Positions 16,878 through 27,404 are shown, counted from the first letter of the stretch. The stretch is 64,000 bases of DNA from Flavobacterium quisquiliarum (GCF_019308285.1 NZ_WWEM01000031.1:310001-374000); one strand, 5' to 3'. The notes: generated by a model from the letters alone, not told the origin. A program made the numbers and translations.

Positions 16878-17264
16878 ATGACAAAATTTACCAAAGCCGG
16901 TTTAGTTGCTGCCTTTTTTTTAGCGACTGTTTTTACCTATGCCATTGATGGAAAAGGTGACTTTATTCTAAACATTAAAACAGGAAACGGAAAAGTAGTT
17001 AGCTTTACTTTAGACACTGTTGAAAATGCATCTTTCTCTATCTTTGATGAGAATCACAATTTACTTTATGCTGGAGAGTCTGCAGCAAACAAATTGGAAG
17101 TTTCTAAAACTATTAGTTTAGAAAGTTTTCCTGCTGGAACTTATGTTCTAGAAGTAAAAGCAAATGACAAAGTTTCGAAACACGAAATTAAAGTTGCTGC
17201 AAAAAAAGTAAAGGCAGTGAAGTTAGAAGAAACTGTTAACCACAGTCCATCTTTCCGTCGCTAA
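16878..17264 (+). CDS. small secreted protein, sorting-domain-like, diverged paralog 4
   Basis: A 128-aa exported protein. Signal peptide MTKFTKAGLVAAFFLATVF to TYA is followed by the same AIDGKGDF opening, FSIFDENHNLLYAGE, ISLESFPAGTYVLEVKAND and a lysine-rich tail. It keeps the fold pattern of paralogs 1-3 but the sequence and its upstream region differ: the AACGGTTTCGTAAATG element is absent, so it probably escaped the shared control. The 396-nt upstream gap holds only AT-rich sequence. Confidence 0.78.
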   Translation: MTKFTKAGLVAAFFLATVFTYAIDGKGDFILNIKTGNGKVVSFTLDTVENASFSIFDENHNLLYAGESAANKLEVSKTISLESFPAGTYVLEVKANDKVSKHEIKVAAKKVKAVKLEETVNHSPSFRR

Positions 17265-17295
17265 GCCTTTTTTGTCCCCAAAGAAAAAAGTTTTT

Positions 17296-17331
17296 AAAAA
17301 GCAGTTCTATTACCAGGAGAACTGCTTTTTT
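17296..17331 (+). terminator. terminator of paralog 4
   Basis: GCAGTTCT (17301-17308) pairs with AGAACTGC (17318-17325), flanked by an A run and a T run. Confidence 0.9.
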
Positions 17332-17377
17332 ATGGAATTTATTAAGAGATTTAGATTCTTAAAAGCCTCCACAAAAA

Positions 17378-17593
17378 AGCCTGAAAGGCTAACAGCTCCA
17401 AAATAGGGCAACGTCCTATTAGAGAACACCCCTCCCCCCCTTCTACACAAAACCCAATACAAACCGAAACCCTGAAAGGGTGATAGCTATTCTCGTTATC
17501 TAATTGCTTACGCCCTTTCAGGGCTTTCTTAATTGGAATCTATTGCAAACATTGGGCGTTGCCCAATGCTGGATGATTATAGGCCTTCGGCCT
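17378..17593. repeat. cluster of small GC-rich hairpins
   Basis: AGCC-TGAAA-GGCT at 17378-17390; ATAGG...CCTAT at 17403-17419; CCCTGAAAGGG at 17470-17480, whose reverse complement CCCTTTCAGGG recurs at 17513-17523; ATTGGGC-GTT-GCCCAAT at 17551-17567; AGGCCTTCGGCCT at 17581-17593. A run of nine C (about 17432-17440) is also present. It looks like a composite REP-like element; no gene is seen. Confidence 0.75.
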
Positions 17594-17614
17594 TATTTAA
17601 ATATTCATTCAAAC

Positions 17615-17674
17615 AAAAAGCCTCTCATTTCTGAGAGGCTCTACATATTAAACAAACGTCCGATAATTTCGGAC
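17615..17674 (-). terminator. terminator of the IcmF gene
   Basis: AGCCTCTCA (17619-17627) pairs with TGAGAGGCT (17632-17640); on the minus strand it runs into T residues (17615-17619). A second small hairpin GTCCGA/TCGGAC lies at 17658-17674, between it and the stop codon. Confidence 0.88.
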
Positions 17675-17691
17675 ATTCAAAAATGCATTTT

Positions 17692-20600
17692 TTACATATT
17701 CCTCCTATACTGCCCACCAACCTCAAACAAAGCCGAAGTAATCTGACCCAAAGAACAAACCTTTGTCGCTTCCATTAAGTGATCAAATAAGTTTTCATTT
17801 TTAATAGCAGCTTGCTGTAACGTATTTAAATGCTCATTTACTTTTGCTTCGTGGAAATTATGTAAGTTATCCAACATCGTAATTTGATATTGTTTTTCTT
17901 CTTCTGTGGCACGAATAACCTCAGCCGGAATAACTGTTGGCGAACCTTTTGAACTCAGGAAAGTATTTACACCCACAATTGGGAAATCACCGTTGTGTTT
18001 TAAGGTTTCGTAATACAAACTTTCTTCCTGAATTTTAGAACGTTGGTACATCGTTTCCATTGCGCCAAGAACTCCGCCTCTTTCTGTAATTCTGTCGAAT
18101 TCTTGAAGAACAGCAGCTTCAACTAAATCGGTTAATTCTTCGATGATGAACGAACCTTGAATTGGGTTTTCGTTTTTCGCTAAACCTAATTCTTTATTGA
18201 TAATCAGCTGAATGGCCATGGCACGACGCACCGATTCTTCTGTTGGCGTGGTAATGGCTTCGTCGTAAGCGTTGGTGTGCAATGAATTACAGTTGTCATA
18301 AATAGCATACAAAGCTTGTAATGTCGTTCTAATATCGTTGAAATCAATTTCCTGTGCGTGCAACGAACGCCCGGAAGTCTGAATATGATATTTCAGCATT
18401 TGTGCTCTTTCGTTGGCTCCGTATTTGTTTTTCATGGCTTTTGCCCAAATTTTACGCGCCACACGACCAATTACTGAATATTCTGGATCTACTCCATTCG
18501 AGAAGAAGAACGATAAGTTTGGCCCAAAATCATTGATGTTCATGCCACGGCTCAAATAATATTCCACGTAAGTGAAACCATTTGAAAGCGTAAACGCCAA
18601 TTGCGTAATTGGGTTCGCTCCCGCCTCTGCAATATGATATCCTGAAATCGAAACCGAATAGAAATTACGAACGTTTTTAGTAATAAAATATTCCTGAACG
18701 TCACCCATTAATCGCAACGCAAATTCGGTTGAGAAAATACAAGTATTCTGTGCCTGATCTTCTTTTAAAATATCGGCTTGAACTGTTCCGCGAACCTGCG
18801 ATAACGTTTTGGCTTTTATATCATTATAAACATCCAAAGGCAAAACCTGATCTCCTGTAACGCCTAAAAGCATTAATCCTAAACCGTTGTTTCCGGCAGG
18901 AAGTTCTCCTTGATATTTCGGTCTTTCGATTCCTTTTTCTTTATATAATTTGTTGATTTTTGCTTCAACTTCTTTTTCTAAATCATTTGCTTTAATGTAA
19001 ATCTCACATTGCTGATCGACTGCCGCATTCATAAAGAAACCTAACAGCATTGGTGCAGGCCCATTAATGGTCATACTTACCGAAGTCAAGGCATGAACCA
19101 AATCAAAACCTGAATATAGTTTTTTAGCATCGTCTAGACAGCAGATCGAAACTCCCGCATTTCCAATTTTCCCGTAAATATCTGGACGTAAATCTGGATC
19201 GTTTCCGTATAAAGTTACACTGTCAAAAGCGGTCGAAAGACGTTTTGCAGGCATACCTGCACTTACATAATGAAAACGTTTGTTGGTTCTTTCTGGTCCA
19301 CCTTCGCCCGCAAACATTCTTGACGGATCTTCGCCTTCACGTTTAAAAGGATACAATCCTGAAGCAAATGGAAATTCGCCAGGAACATTTTCCTGTAAAT
19401 TCCAACGCAAAATATCGCCCCAACCTTCATATTTAGGCAACGCAATTTTCGGAATCTGTAAATGTGATAAACTTTCAGAATGCGTTGCAATCTTGATTTC
19501 TTTATCACGAACTTTAAACGTGTAAACCGGATTTTTGTATTTTGCTACTTTTTCATCCCAATTCAGGATAATTTCCCAATTGTACGGATCTAAGTCCATT
19601 TTTACTTTATCAAACTGATTGAGTAAAAGATTTAAAAAGATTCTGTTTTCATCGTGTTCCTGAAAACCTCCAGTTAAAACAGAAGAATCTTCGATTCCTG
19701 CTTTATTAATTTGAGGAACTTTTCCAGAAACAGATTCAATGGTTTTGAAAATTCCGTATAATTTTTGAGCTACTTTTTGCTGCGAAATGGCTGTTTCATC
19801 ATAACTTCTGTTATTCTCAGCGATTTCAGATAAATAACGTGTTCTTCCCGGCGGAATAACGAAGATTTTCTCGCTCATTTCTTTAGTGATTTCAAAAGTC
19901 GATTTCAAATCTGAATCGGTTTTCTCTACCACTTTATCCATAATCGCTTTGTAAAGCGTATTCATTCCCGGATCATTAAACTGTGAAGCAATTGTTCCAA
20001 AAACTGGCATTTCGTCTGGACTTTTATCCCAAAGACCGTGATTGCGCTGATATTGTTTTTTTACATCACGCAAGGCATCCAGTGCTCCTCTTTTATCAAA
20101 TTTGTTTAAAGCCACTAAATCGGCAAAATCTAACATGTCGATTTTCTCCAATTGTGTTGCTGCGCCAAATTCTGGTGTCATTACATATAAAGAAACATCA
20201 GAATGATCCATAATCTCCGTATCAGACTGACCAATTCCTGAAGTTTCTAAAATAATCAAATCGTATTTTGCAGCTTTCAAAACCTGAATTGCTTCGGCTA
20301 CATATTTAGACAAAGCCAAATTAGACTGACGTGTTGCCAGCGAACGCATATATACACGAGGATTATTTATGGCATTCATACGGATTCTGTCTCCTAAAAG
20401 TGCTCCTCCTGTTTTTCTTTTCGAAGGATCGACAGAAATTAATCCGATTGTTTTTTCTGGGAAATCAATTAAGAAACGACGAACTAATTCATCTACTAAA
20501 GATGATTTTCCGGCACCACCCGTTCCTGTAATCCCTAAAACTGGAATTTTTGAACTAGAATTAATTTCGTGAATTTTATCAAAAGCTGTTTTTGCAATTT

Positions 20601-21132
20601 CAGGGAAATTTTCTGCAGAAGAAATCAAACGCGCAATGACTGTTGGCGTTTTGCTTTCGATATGATCGATTTCTCCGTTTAATTTATCTCCGATAGGAAA
20701 ATCAGCACGCTGTACCAAATCATTAATCATTCCCTGAAGTCCTAAAGAACGTCCGTCATCTGGAGAATAAATTCGGGTAATACCATATTCATGTAATTCT
20801 TCGATTTCGCTTGGTAGAATTACACCTCCTCCACCTCCGAAGATTTTAATATGTCCCGCTCCTTTTTCGCGAAGCAGATCATACATATATTTAAAGTATT
20901 CATTATGTCCTCCTTGATAAGAAGTCATCGCAATAGCATTGGCATCTTCTTGAATGGCGGTATTTACCACTTCTTCAACGCTTCTATCGTGTCCAAGATG
21001 AATTACCTCAACTCCTGTGGACTGGATGATACGACGCATAATATTGATCGCAGCATCATGTCCGTCAAAAAGTGAAGCAGCAGTAACAATTCTTACTTTA
21101 TTTTTAGGAATATATGGTATTTGTTGTTCCAT
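17692..21132 (-). CDS. icmF: fused isobutyryl-CoA mutase IcmF (B12-dependent)
   Basis: A 1146-aa fusion of a cobalamin-binding domain, a MeaB-type GTPase chaperone and a mutase domain. Residues 20-27 (SLFDGHDA) contain the cobalt-ligand His25; the GTPase P-loop GTGGAGKS is at 203-210, with [13 protein letters not shown] as the guanine-binding NKxD. The mutase domain has [19 protein letters not shown] and [11 protein letters not shown]. From memory, methylmalonyl-CoA mutase has Tyr and Arg at the substrate-selecting positions; here the aligned residues appear to be Phe and Gln, as in IcmF. The enzyme interconverts isobutyryl-CoA and butyryl-CoA (and related pairs) for branched-chain amino acid or short-chain acyl metabolism. 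No B12 riboswitch was recognised upstream. Confidence 0.93.
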   Translation of the reverse strand: MEQQIPYIPKNKVRIVTAASLFDGHDAAINIMRRIIQSTGVEVIHLGHDRSVEEVVNTAIQEDANAIAMTSYQGGHNEYFKYMYDLLREKGAGHIKIFGGGGGVILPSEIEELHEYGITRIYSPDDGRSLGLQGMINDLVQRADFPIGDKLNGEIDHIESKTPTVIARLISSAENFPEIAKTAFDKIHEINSSSKIPVLGITGTGGAGKSSLVDELVRRFLIDFPEKTIGLISVDPSKRKTGGALLGDRIRMNAINNPRVYMRSLATRQSNLALSKYVAEAIQVLKAAKYDLIILETSGIGQSDTEIMDHSDVSLYVMTPEFGAATQLEKIDMLDFADLVALNKFDKRGALDALRDVKKQYQRNHGLWDKSPDEMPVFGTIASQFNDPGMNTLYKAIMDKVVEKTDSDLKSTFEITKEMSEKIFVIPPGRTRYLSEIAENNRSYDETAISQQKVAQKLYGIFKTIESVSGKVPQINKAGIEDSSVLTGGFQEHDENRIFLNLLLNQFDKVKMDLDPYNWEIILNWDEKVAKYKNPVYTFKVRDKEIKIATHSESLSHLQIPKIALPKYEGWGDILRWNLQENVPGEFPFASGLYPFKREGEDPSRMFAGEGGPERTNKRFHYVSAGMPAKRLSTAFDSVTLYGNDPDLRPDIYGKIGNAGVSICCLDDAKKLYSGFDLVHALTSVSMTINGPAPMLLGFFMNAAVDQQCEIYIKANDLEKEVEAKINKLYKEKGIERPKYQGELPAGNNGLGLMLLGVTGDQVLPLDVYNDIKAKTLSQVRGTVQADILKEDQAQNTCIFSTEFALRLMGDVQEYFITKNVRNFYSVSISGYHIAEAGANPITQLAFTLSNGFTYVEYYLSRGMNINDFGPNLSFFFSNGVDPEYSVIGRVARKIWAKAMKNKYGANERAQMLKYHIQTSGRSLHAQEIDFNDIRTTLQALYAIYDNCNSLHTNAYDEAITTPTEESVRRAMAIQLIINKELGLAKNENPIQGSFIIEELTDLVEAAVLQEFDRITERGGVLGAMETMYQRSKIQEESLYYETLKHNGDFPIVGVNTFLSSKGSPTVIPAEVIRATEEEKQYQITMLDNLHNFHEAKVNEHLNTLQQAAIKNENLFDHLMEATKVCSLGQITSALFEVGGQYRRNM

Positions 21133-21427
21133 TTTATGAATATGATAATTTTATGGAGGCAATTTACAAAATATTTTAATATTTGATCATCCCTCTAAGC
21201 TTATCTTAACAAAAATAAATCGATTTCGTGAGCTAAAGGGGTAACAATTTACGTAAATACTTGATATAGTTAAAGAAAGCTTAAAGACATGGCAATTTCG
21301 CAACATTTAAATAAAATCAGGAAACATGTTTTAAAGTGCTCTAAAGTAATTTAGCAATGTAGAAAAGCCCCCAAATTTTTACCAAAGCTTACCATCAAAA
21401 AAAGTAATAACGTAAAAATTTAAAAAA

Positions 21428-22987
21428 ATGAAAACATTTTATTCATTCACCGTATTTTTGGGTTTGAGTTTCTTTATATCTTCTTTCAATACAATTGAAA
21501 ACAGTAATTTTTCCCATAAAAAGACTTCAAACCACACAACAGTTTTAAACGATACAGATCTCGCAAACGCCGAAAAAGCGAATGACTTCTTTAGGAGATA
21601 TTCTGATTTAAAGAAATATAAGTCAGATGTAATGTCGTTATACAAAAACAGAACTTTAGGAAGTATTTGGTTTGACGAAGACGAAATCAATGAGTTTGGT
21701 TCTGTATTATATGAAAAAGCAAAAAAAACAAATGATTTGGTTATTCCTTATCAAAAAGAAATAGACGAGTTGTTTAATTCGTCTTCAGAAACAAAACTTT
21801 CCAAAACGGATGCCGACATGCTTTTAAGTTCTTTGTATGTTTTGTACACCAAAAAAAATAATGCCGACAAGAAAAAACTGCAATATGATGTTTTATTGAA
21901 AGATTTCCTGAATTACAGCACTATTGAAGAGTCATCTGCAACTGCCAATCTTGATGCAAAAGTCGAATATGACCAATATTATAAATTGGAAGATGTTTTG
22001 AAAAAATACAAAAAATTAGATCGTTCAAACAAATGGAAACCAATTGTTCCTGCAGAATCTCCTTATAAAGATTTGCGCCCAGATGCAGTTTCAAGTACTA
22101 TTTCGCAAGTTAGAACTCGTTTATATTTATTAGGAGATTTAAAACAAGATTCTAAAAGCGATGTTTACGACCGTGAATTAATGGATGCTGTAATGAAATA
22201 CAAAGTCCGTAACGGATTCAAACCGAACTATATTCTTGCAGAAGAACATATTAAAGAAATGAATATTCCGCTTTCTGAGAAAATGGAAACTCTAAAATTG
22301 AATATGGAAAGATGCCGTGCCATTGCGGCTCAAATTGCGGCAAGCGATGAATATGTTCTGGTAAATGTGCCTTCATACGAAATGGTTTATGTTAAAAACG
22401 GAAAAGTAGCATTAACTTCACCTGTATTTGTTGGTGCTCCTTTAACTAAAACAACCATTTTTAACGGCGAAATCGACAGAATAGTTTTCAGCCCATACTG
22501 GACAGTTCCACAAAGCATTGTTCAAAACGAATTAAGATCTAAAATTGCATCAGATCCAAATTATTTAGCAGAGAAAAATATGGAAATGGTAAACGGTCAA
22601 GTAAGACAAAAACCAGGCCCTGATAATTCTTTAGGTTTGGTGAAATTTATGTTCCCAAACTCTGATGATATTTACATGCACGATACACCATCTAAGACAT
22701 TATTTGATTTTGAAAAAAGAACATTCAGCCACGGTTGTATTAATGTCAAAATGGCGAAAGAATTAGCAGTTGCAATGTTACAAGATTATCCAGAATGGAC
22801 GCAGGCAAAAATTGACAAAGCTATGGCTGGTAAAGTAGAAAACAGTTTCAAATTGTCTAAAAAAGTTCCAATTTACATTACCTATTTCACTTCATTAGTA
22901 AACGACAATGGAGAAATTGGTTTCTTTCAAGATGTATACGAAAAAGATAAAGAATTAAGTAGCGAAAGCGCTGTTGCAGCTCAATAA
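21428..22987 (+). CDS. L,D-transpeptidase (YcbB-like)
   Basis: A 519-aa exported enzyme that crosslinks peptidoglycan or attaches proteins to it. After the signal peptide (MKTFYSFTVFLGLSFFIS) there is a helical region, a peptidoglycan-binding-like repeat (SQVRTRLYLLGDLK ... VMKYKVRNGF, about 220-260), then the YkuD catalytic domain beginning YVLVNVPSYEMVYVKNGK. The active-site motif is SHGCINV with catalytic Cys437 and His435. The insertion between strands and the overall length match the YcbB/LdtD type. It is a single gene with a terminator at 23007. Confidence 0.92.
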   Translation: MKTFYSFTVFLGLSFFISSFNTIENSNFSHKKTSNHTTVLNDTDLANAEKANDFFRRYSDLKKYKSDVMSLYKNRTLGSIWFDEDEINEFGSVLYEKAKKTNDLVIPYQKEIDELFNSSSETKLSKTDADMLLSSLYVLYTKKNNADKKKLQYDVLLKDFLNYSTIEESSATANLDAKVEYDQYYKLEDVLKKYKKLDRSNKWKPIVPAESPYKDLRPDAVSSTISQVRTRLYLLGDLKQDSKSDVYDRELMDAVMKYKVRNGFKPNYILAEEHIKEMNIPLSEKMETLKLNMERCRAIAAQIAASDEYVLVNVPSYEMVYVKNGKVALTSPVFVGAPLTKTTIFNGEIDRIVFSPYWTVPQSIVQNELRSKIASDPNYLAEKNMEMVNGQVRQKPGPDNSLGLVKFMFPNSDDIYMHDTPSKTLFDFEKRTFSHGCINVKMAKELAVAMLQDYPEWTQAKIDKAMAGKVENSFKLSKKVPIYITYFTSLVNDNGEIGFFQDVYEKDKELSSESAVAAQ

Positions 22988-23006
22988 TATAATTCTATTC
23001 AATTTT

Positions 23007-23047
23007 AGTGAGAATTTATCAATATTAGATAAGTTCTCACTTTTTTA
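23007..23047 (+). terminator. terminator of the L,D-transpeptidase gene
   Basis: AGTGAGAATTTATC (23007-23020) pairs with GATAAGTTCTCACT (23028-23041), with one G:U-type mismatch, then a T run. Confidence 0.92.
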
Positions 23048-23182
23048 TCTAATTTATTTACTCAAAAACAAACTTAAAATACTATTAATAAACCTTTTAC
23101 AAGTACAATTTATTTCTAAAACTTACGATTTTTGTATTTAAATCAACACTCTTATTTTGTAATATTTAAAACCTACATTATT

Positions 23183-23533
23183 ATGAAGACAAATAATATC
23201 GAAGGCCTAACAATGTTTGAAATAAACGTCTTAATTCAGCAGGGAGGAAGGTTTATTGTCTTTCCCTTCATCTATTCGAAAATGGTCAAACGAATTAAGA
23301 AATCTAATATTTATTTTATCCGCCCAAACGAAAGCACTTTCAAATATGCTTTAAGACACTTTTTTATCAACTTATCTACAGGATGGCGCATATTTCCATA
23401 CGGCCCAATTTATGTTTTAAAATCTCTTTTTTATTTAATAAAAGGAGGTAAAGATTATACCGATACTATTCTAAAAGATTTAAATACAAACAAACCTGTT
23501 TACAATCCGCAATCCAGATTATCTTATAAATAA
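23183..23533 (+). CDS. hypothetical basic protein, 116 aa
   Basis: I do not recognise the family. The ATG at 23183 (MKTNNIEGLTMFEINV) is preferred over the one at 23132, which adds a hydrophobic extension without a leader pattern. It is rich in Lys, Arg and aromatic residues (GGRFIVFPFIYSKMVKRIKK; GWRIFPYGPIYVLKSLFYLIKGG), with two moderately hydrophobic stretches that could lie on the membrane surface. No domain motif was seen. Neighbours give no functional hint. Confidence 0.6.
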   Translation: MKTNNIEGLTMFEINVLIQQGGRFIVFPFIYSKMVKRIKKSNIYFIRPNESTFKYALRHFFINLSTGWRIFPYGPIYVLKSLFYLIKGGKDYTDTILKDLNTNKPVYNPQSRLSYK

Positions 23534-23749
23534 AAAACATCCTCAAAACAGGATTTAGAATTTATAAAAATGATACTATTTAGGAAATAATGTCCTAAAA
23601 TCACTCTTATACTATACCGCTGGCCTGCTTATCTTTGAGACTTGGAATATTTTGTTAATTCTAACACAAAATGTTGCAGTCTATCATATAAAATTGTGGC
23701 TTTATTTTTGAATAAGTAGTATTTTTGAAACTTAAATAAAACCCCAATA

Positions 23750-24469
23750 ATGAAAAAGATTTTACTATTAGCCGTTACATTTTCCCTAACGTCTTGCGCA
23801 CAGGTACAGCAGACTTTAAATCAATTGCCTCAAATAGCTTCTCAAATTCCGAGTACAGGAACTGTTGATATTGCTTCGGGATTAAAAGAAGCTCTAAATA
23901 AAGGAATTACAGAACAAGTTAGCAAATTAACTGCTGTTGACGGGTTTTATAAAAATGAAGCAGTAAAAATATTAATGCCGGAAGAACTGCAAAAAGTAGA
24001 TGCGACTTTAAGAAAAGTAGGCTTAAGTTCGCTTGCCGATGAAGGAATTAAAATGTTGAACCGTGCTGCAGAAGATGCTGTTAAAGAAGCTACACCAATC
24101 TTTGTTACGGCAGTTAAAAACATGAGTTTTACAGATGCTAAAAACATTCTTTTAGGAAACGACAGTGCGGCAACAAGTTATTTGCAGGGAAGTACCACAA
24201 CAGCTTTGTATGGTAAATTTAATCCTGTAATTAAAAGTTCTTTTGAAAAAGTGGGAGCTGATGTTGTTTGGAAAAATATTATTACGAAATACAATACTAT
24301 TCCATTAGTTAAAAAAGTAAATCCAGATTTGACTGATTATACAACCAATCAAGCCTTATCTGGTGTTTTTAAAATGATTGCTGTTGAAGAAAAAGAAATA
24401 AGAAATAATATTTCTGCAAGAACAACGCCTTTGTTACAAAAGGTTTTTGCTATGCAGGATGGGAAATAG
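23750..24469 (+). CDS. DUF4197 lipoprotein
   Basis: A 239-aa predicted lipoprotein: MKKILLLAVTFSLTSC gives Cys16. The body is helical, with KEALNKGITEQVSKLTAVDGFYKN, RKVGLSSLADEGIKMLNRAAEDAV and the characteristic SFTDAKNILLGNDSAATSYL followed by TTALYGKFNPVIKSS. This is the DUF4197 pattern, a family of periplasmic proteins of unknown role found across Gram-negative bacteria. It is followed 102 nt later by purU, with a repeat in between (GGTTCAAAG/CTTTGAACC at 24506-24535). Confidence 0.88.
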   Translation: MKKILLLAVTFSLTSCAQVQQTLNQLPQIASQIPSTGTVDIASGLKEALNKGITEQVSKLTAVDGFYKNEAVKILMPEELQKVDATLRKVGLSSLADEGIKMLNRAAEDAVKEATPIFVTAVKNMSFTDAKNILLGNDSAATSYLQGSTTTALYGKFNPVIKSSFEKVGADVVWKNIITKYNTIPLVKKVNPDLTDYTTNQALSGVFKMIAVEEKEIRNNISARTTPLLQKVFAMQDGK

Positions 24470-24571
24470 TTTTTTCCTAAAGGTTCAAAGAGACAGAGTG
24501 AAAAAGGTTCAAAGCGATCTTTGAAACTTTGAACCTCTTTGCAACTTTGTCACTAACCAAAATAAACCAAA

Positions 24572-25426
24572 ATGCAAAAAATAACCATTTTAATTCACTG
24601 TAAAGACCAAAAAAACATTATCGCTTCTGTAACTACATTCATTGCTCAGGTAGGCGGAAACATTACTTACATTGACCAGCATGTTGATGTGGAACAGAAT
24701 GTTTTTTTTATGCGATTGGAATGTGAATTTGCGAATTCTGAAATAACAATTGAAAGTTTTAAAGAAGATTTTGACCAAACTCTAGCCTCTAAATTTGATA
24801 TGTCCTGGGATTTGTACAGTCAGGAACAAAAACCTAAAATGGCTTTATTTGTTTCTAAATACGATCACTGTCTTTTTGACATTTTAGGGCGTTACAGCGC
24901 AGATGAATTAAATATCGAAATTCCGGTAATTATTAGCAATCATAATGATTTAAGATCAATTGCAGAACGTTTTGATATTCCGTTTCATGTTGTTCCTTTT
25001 ACTAAAGACAGCAAAGAAGAAGGCGAAGCAAAACAAATTGAGCTATTAAAAAGATACGAGATCGATTTTATTGTTTTAGCACGCTATATGCAGATCATTA
25101 CACCAAAATTGATTTCGCTTTACGAAAATAGAATTATCAATATCCACCATTCTTTCTTGCCTGCTTTTCCAGGAGCGAAACCGTATCATTCGGCTTTTAA
25201 ACGCGGTGTAAAAATCATTGGTGCAACAAGTCATTATGTAACCGAAGAATTAGACGAAGGCCCAATTATCGAACAGGATATTGCGAGAGTTTCACATATC
25301 CACTCCGTAGAAGATTTTATCATGAAAGGACGTGATTTGGAACGTATTGTTTTAGCAAGGGCAATAAAATTGCATGCTGAGAGAAAGACAATGGTTTATA
25401 GTAATAAGACAGTGGTTTTTTCTTAA
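24572..25426 (+). CDS. purU: formyltetrahydrofolate deformylase
   Basis: PurU hydrolyses 10-formyl-THF to formate and THF, balancing one-carbon pools. The 284-aa protein has an N-terminal ACT-type regulatory region (ITILIHCKDQKNIIASVTTF, about 4-23) and a C-terminal formyltransferase-fold domain with KMALFVSKYDHCLFDIL, LARYMQIITPKLI and the catalytic stretch NIHHSFLPAFPGAKPYHSA followed by GATSHYVTEELDEGPIIEQD, which carries the conserved Asn, His and Asp. Length and order match the family. It stands alone. Confidence 0.95.
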   Translation: MQKITILIHCKDQKNIIASVTTFIAQVGGNITYIDQHVDVEQNVFFMRLECEFANSEITIESFKEDFDQTLASKFDMSWDLYSQEQKPKMALFVSKYDHCLFDILGRYSADELNIEIPVIISNHNDLRSIAERFDIPFHVVPFTKDSKEEGEAKQIELLKRYEIDFIVLARYMQIITPKLISLYENRIINIHHSFLPAFPGAKPYHSAFKRGVKIIGATSHYVTEELDEGPIIEQDIARVSHIHSVEDFIMKGRDLERIVLARAIKLHAERKTMVYSNKTVVFS

Positions 25427-25478
25427 GTCGCTAAGACTCTAAGATGCTGATATACTAAGTTTTTCTTTACATAAAAGA

Positions 25479-25557
25479 ACTTCGACTTCGTTCAGTCTGA
25501 CAACTATAATGTAAAAACAAACAAACCCGACAGGTATTTTAAAACCTGTCGGGTTTG
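25479..25557. repeat. two dispersed repeat elements
   Basis: 25479-25502 is one arm of the GCTGAGCGAAGTCGA family (here ACTTCGACTTCGTTCAG). 25522-25557 is a full CCCGACAGG palindrome: CAAACCCGACAGGT ... ACCTGTCGGGTTTG. The spacer 25427-25615 also has quasi-tandem CTAAG/CTTAG blocks at both ends and no gene. Confidence 0.85.
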
Positions 25558-25615
25558 CTTTATAACAACTCTAAAACAGTTACTTAGAATCTCAGAAACT
25601 TAGGATCTTAGAGTT

Positions 25616-27109
25616 TTATCTAACCACAATCGCTAATCTTGGATCATCAAAGGCATCTACTTCCGCCATAGTCATTCCTAAAGCGTTTGCTACGCCTTCT
25701 CCGTACGCAGGATCGGCTTTAAAGCAATTTCGGATATGACGAACCTGAATAAATTTCTGAGCACCGCCAACTTGTGCTGCCGTATTTTTAAACAATAATT
25801 GCTTTTTCTCAGGAGTTAACAAATTGAATAATAATCCCGGCTGTGTGAAATAATCCTGATCATCATCTCTAAAATTATGCGCCCAAGCATCACCATGCAA
25901 TTTTAATGGCGGCTCTTTAAACTCTGGCTGTTCCTGCATTTCACCAAAACTGTTGGGTTCGTAATGTTTCTTAGATCCGTTATTTCCGTCGACACGCATT
26001 GCGCCATCTCTGTGGAAAGTATTATACGGGCATCTTGAAGCATTTACAGGAATCTGAAAATTATTTACTCCCAAGCGATATCGGTGTGCATCTCCGTAAG
26101 AGAATAAACGTGCCTGAAGCATTTTATCTGGTGAAAAACTAATTCCTGGAACCACATGCGCTGGATTAAATGCTGCCTGCTCTACTTCCGCGAAATAGTT
26201 TTCTGGATTTTTATTTAATTCAAATTCTCCCACTGGAATCAATGGAAAATCTTTTTTCAACCAAACTTTCGTTAAATCAAAAGGATGAAAACGATAATTT
26301 TCTGCTTGTTCTTCTGTCATAATCTGTACAAACATTTTCCATTTCGGGAAATTTCCTTCTTCAATCGCATCAAATAAATCTCTTTGGTGGCTTTCGCGGT
26401 CTCCTCCAACTAGTTTTGCTGCTTCTTCATCAGAAAGATTATCAATTCCTTGTTGTGTTACAAAATGAAATTTTACATAGTGTCTCTCATTTTGTCTGTT
26501 TATAAAACTAAAAGTATGGCTTCCAAATCCATGCATTTGTCTATATGATCTTGGAATTCCTCTATCACTCATTACAATAGTAACCTGATGTAAAGCTTCA
26601 GGCAATAATGTCCAAAAGTCCCAATTGTTATCAGCGCTTCTTAAATTGGTCTTTGGATCACGTTTTACAGCATGGTTCAGATCTGGAAATTTCATTGGAT
26701 CGCGAAAAAAGAATACAGGAGTATTGTTTCCTACCAAATCCCAGTTTCCTTCGTTGGTATAAAACTTCAAAGCAAAACCTCGTATATCCCTTTCTGCATC
26801 TGCAGCACCTCTTTCTCCCGCTACTGTTGAAAATCTAGCAAACATTTCAGTCTTCTTTCCTATTTCAGAAAAGATATCGGCTCTGGTATATTTTGTAATA
26901 TCGTGAGTAACAGTAAAAGTTCCGTACGCACCAGATCCTTTGGCATGCATTCTTCTTTCTGGAATTACTTCCCGATCAAAATGCGCCATCTTTTCTAGAA
27001 ACCAAAAATCTTGTAATAGAACAGGGCCACGAGGACCGGCAGTCTGAATGTTTTGATTGTCTGGAACGGGAGTTCCTGTGGCAGTTGTTAATTTTTTGTC
27101 TGATTCCAT
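25616..27109 (-). CDS. katA: monofunctional haem catalase
   Basis: Clade 3-type small-subunit catalase, 497 aa, converting hydrogen peroxide to water and oxygen. The distal His is His55 in [13 protein letters not shown]; the catalytic Asn lies in [14 protein letters not shown]; the haem-ligand Tyr is in [19 protein letters not shown]-binding-type residues and the C-terminal helical region ([20 protein letters not shown]) are present. There is no signal peptide, so it is cytosolic. It is monocistronic; a tandem pair of putative small RNAs lies just upstream on the opposite strand. Confidence 0.97.
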   Translation of the reverse strand: MESDKKLTTATGTPVPDNQNIQTAGPRGPVLLQDFWFLEKMAHFDREVIPERRMHAKGSGAYGTFTVTHDITKYTRADIFSEIGKKTEMFARFSTVAGERGAADAERDIRGFALKFYTNEGNWDLVGNNTPVFFFRDPMKFPDLNHAVKRDPKTNLRSADNNWDFWTLLPEALHQVTIVMSDRGIPRSYRQMHGFGSHTFSFINRQNERHYVKFHFVTQQGIDNLSDEEAAKLVGGDRESHQRDLFDAIEEGNFPKWKMFVQIMTEEQAENYRFHPFDLTKVWLKKDFPLIPVGEFELNKNPENYFAEVEQAAFNPAHVVPGISFSPDKMLQARLFSYGDAHRYRLGVNNFQIPVNASRCPYNTFHRDGAMRVDGNNGSKKHYEPNSFGEMQEQPEFKEPPLKLHGDAWAHNFRDDDQDYFTQPGLLFNLLTPEKKQLLFKNTAAQVGGAQKFIQVRHIRNCFKADPAYGEGVANALGMTMAEVDAFDDPRLAIVVR

Positions 27110-27249
27110 GATACTGATTTTTAATGTTTTACCAAATATACAAACTTATCTTTAGCATATTCATAAACAAAATTGATTGGCATTATATTTTAATAGTCAA
27201 AAGTTATTTAACGCTGCAAAAAGCTTAAAAGCAGGTATTTAAAAATCTT

Positions 27250-27310
27250 AACGTATGTCCAACAAAGTAATAACAAAACCTTAACAGCATTAAATCGATT
27301 TATGTCTGAC
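27250..27310 (+). promoter_or_regulatory. upstream region of putative small RNA, copy 1
   Basis: Aligns without gaps to 27492-27552 but with about nine to ten mismatches in 61 nt, whereas the following 82 nt are all but identical. It shares CAACAAAGTAATAACAA and TTAACAGC. The last bases lead into GACCTTTG, a weak match to TAnnTTTG. Confidence 0.5.
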
Positions 27311-27398
27311 CTTTGTAATGTAATAAACTGGTTATTTATTATTTTGGTTTTGGTTAGTTAAATGATGCCGGCGTCTTCGAGATGCCGGCATTCTTTTT
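27311..27398 (+). ncRNA. putative small RNA, tandem copy 1
   Basis: From a -7-like (GACC)TTTG to a strong intrinsic terminator: ATGCCGGC (27365-27372), loop GTCTTCGA, then GATGCCGGCAT and a T run. The predicted transcript is about 75-80 nt. The only in-frame ATGs are either followed at once by TAA or run through the terminator, so coding is unlikely. It differs from copy 2 at one of 82 positions. Confidence 0.6.
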
Positions 27399-27404
27399 TA
27401 TATT

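Noticed and set aside
17504..17746. 80-codon frame in the hairpin cluster
   Set aside because: Covers the REP-like hairpins and the IcmF terminator and overlaps the end of icmF on the other strand.
21133..21427. Cobalamin riboswitch upstream of icmF or the transpeptidase gene
   Set aside because: No B12-box-like conserved sequence or multi-stem structure was seen; the stretch is plain AT-rich DNA.
27311..27402. Small ORF MMPASSRCRH inside small RNA copy 1
   Set aside because: It reads through the terminator hairpin and its first ATG is absent in copy 2.
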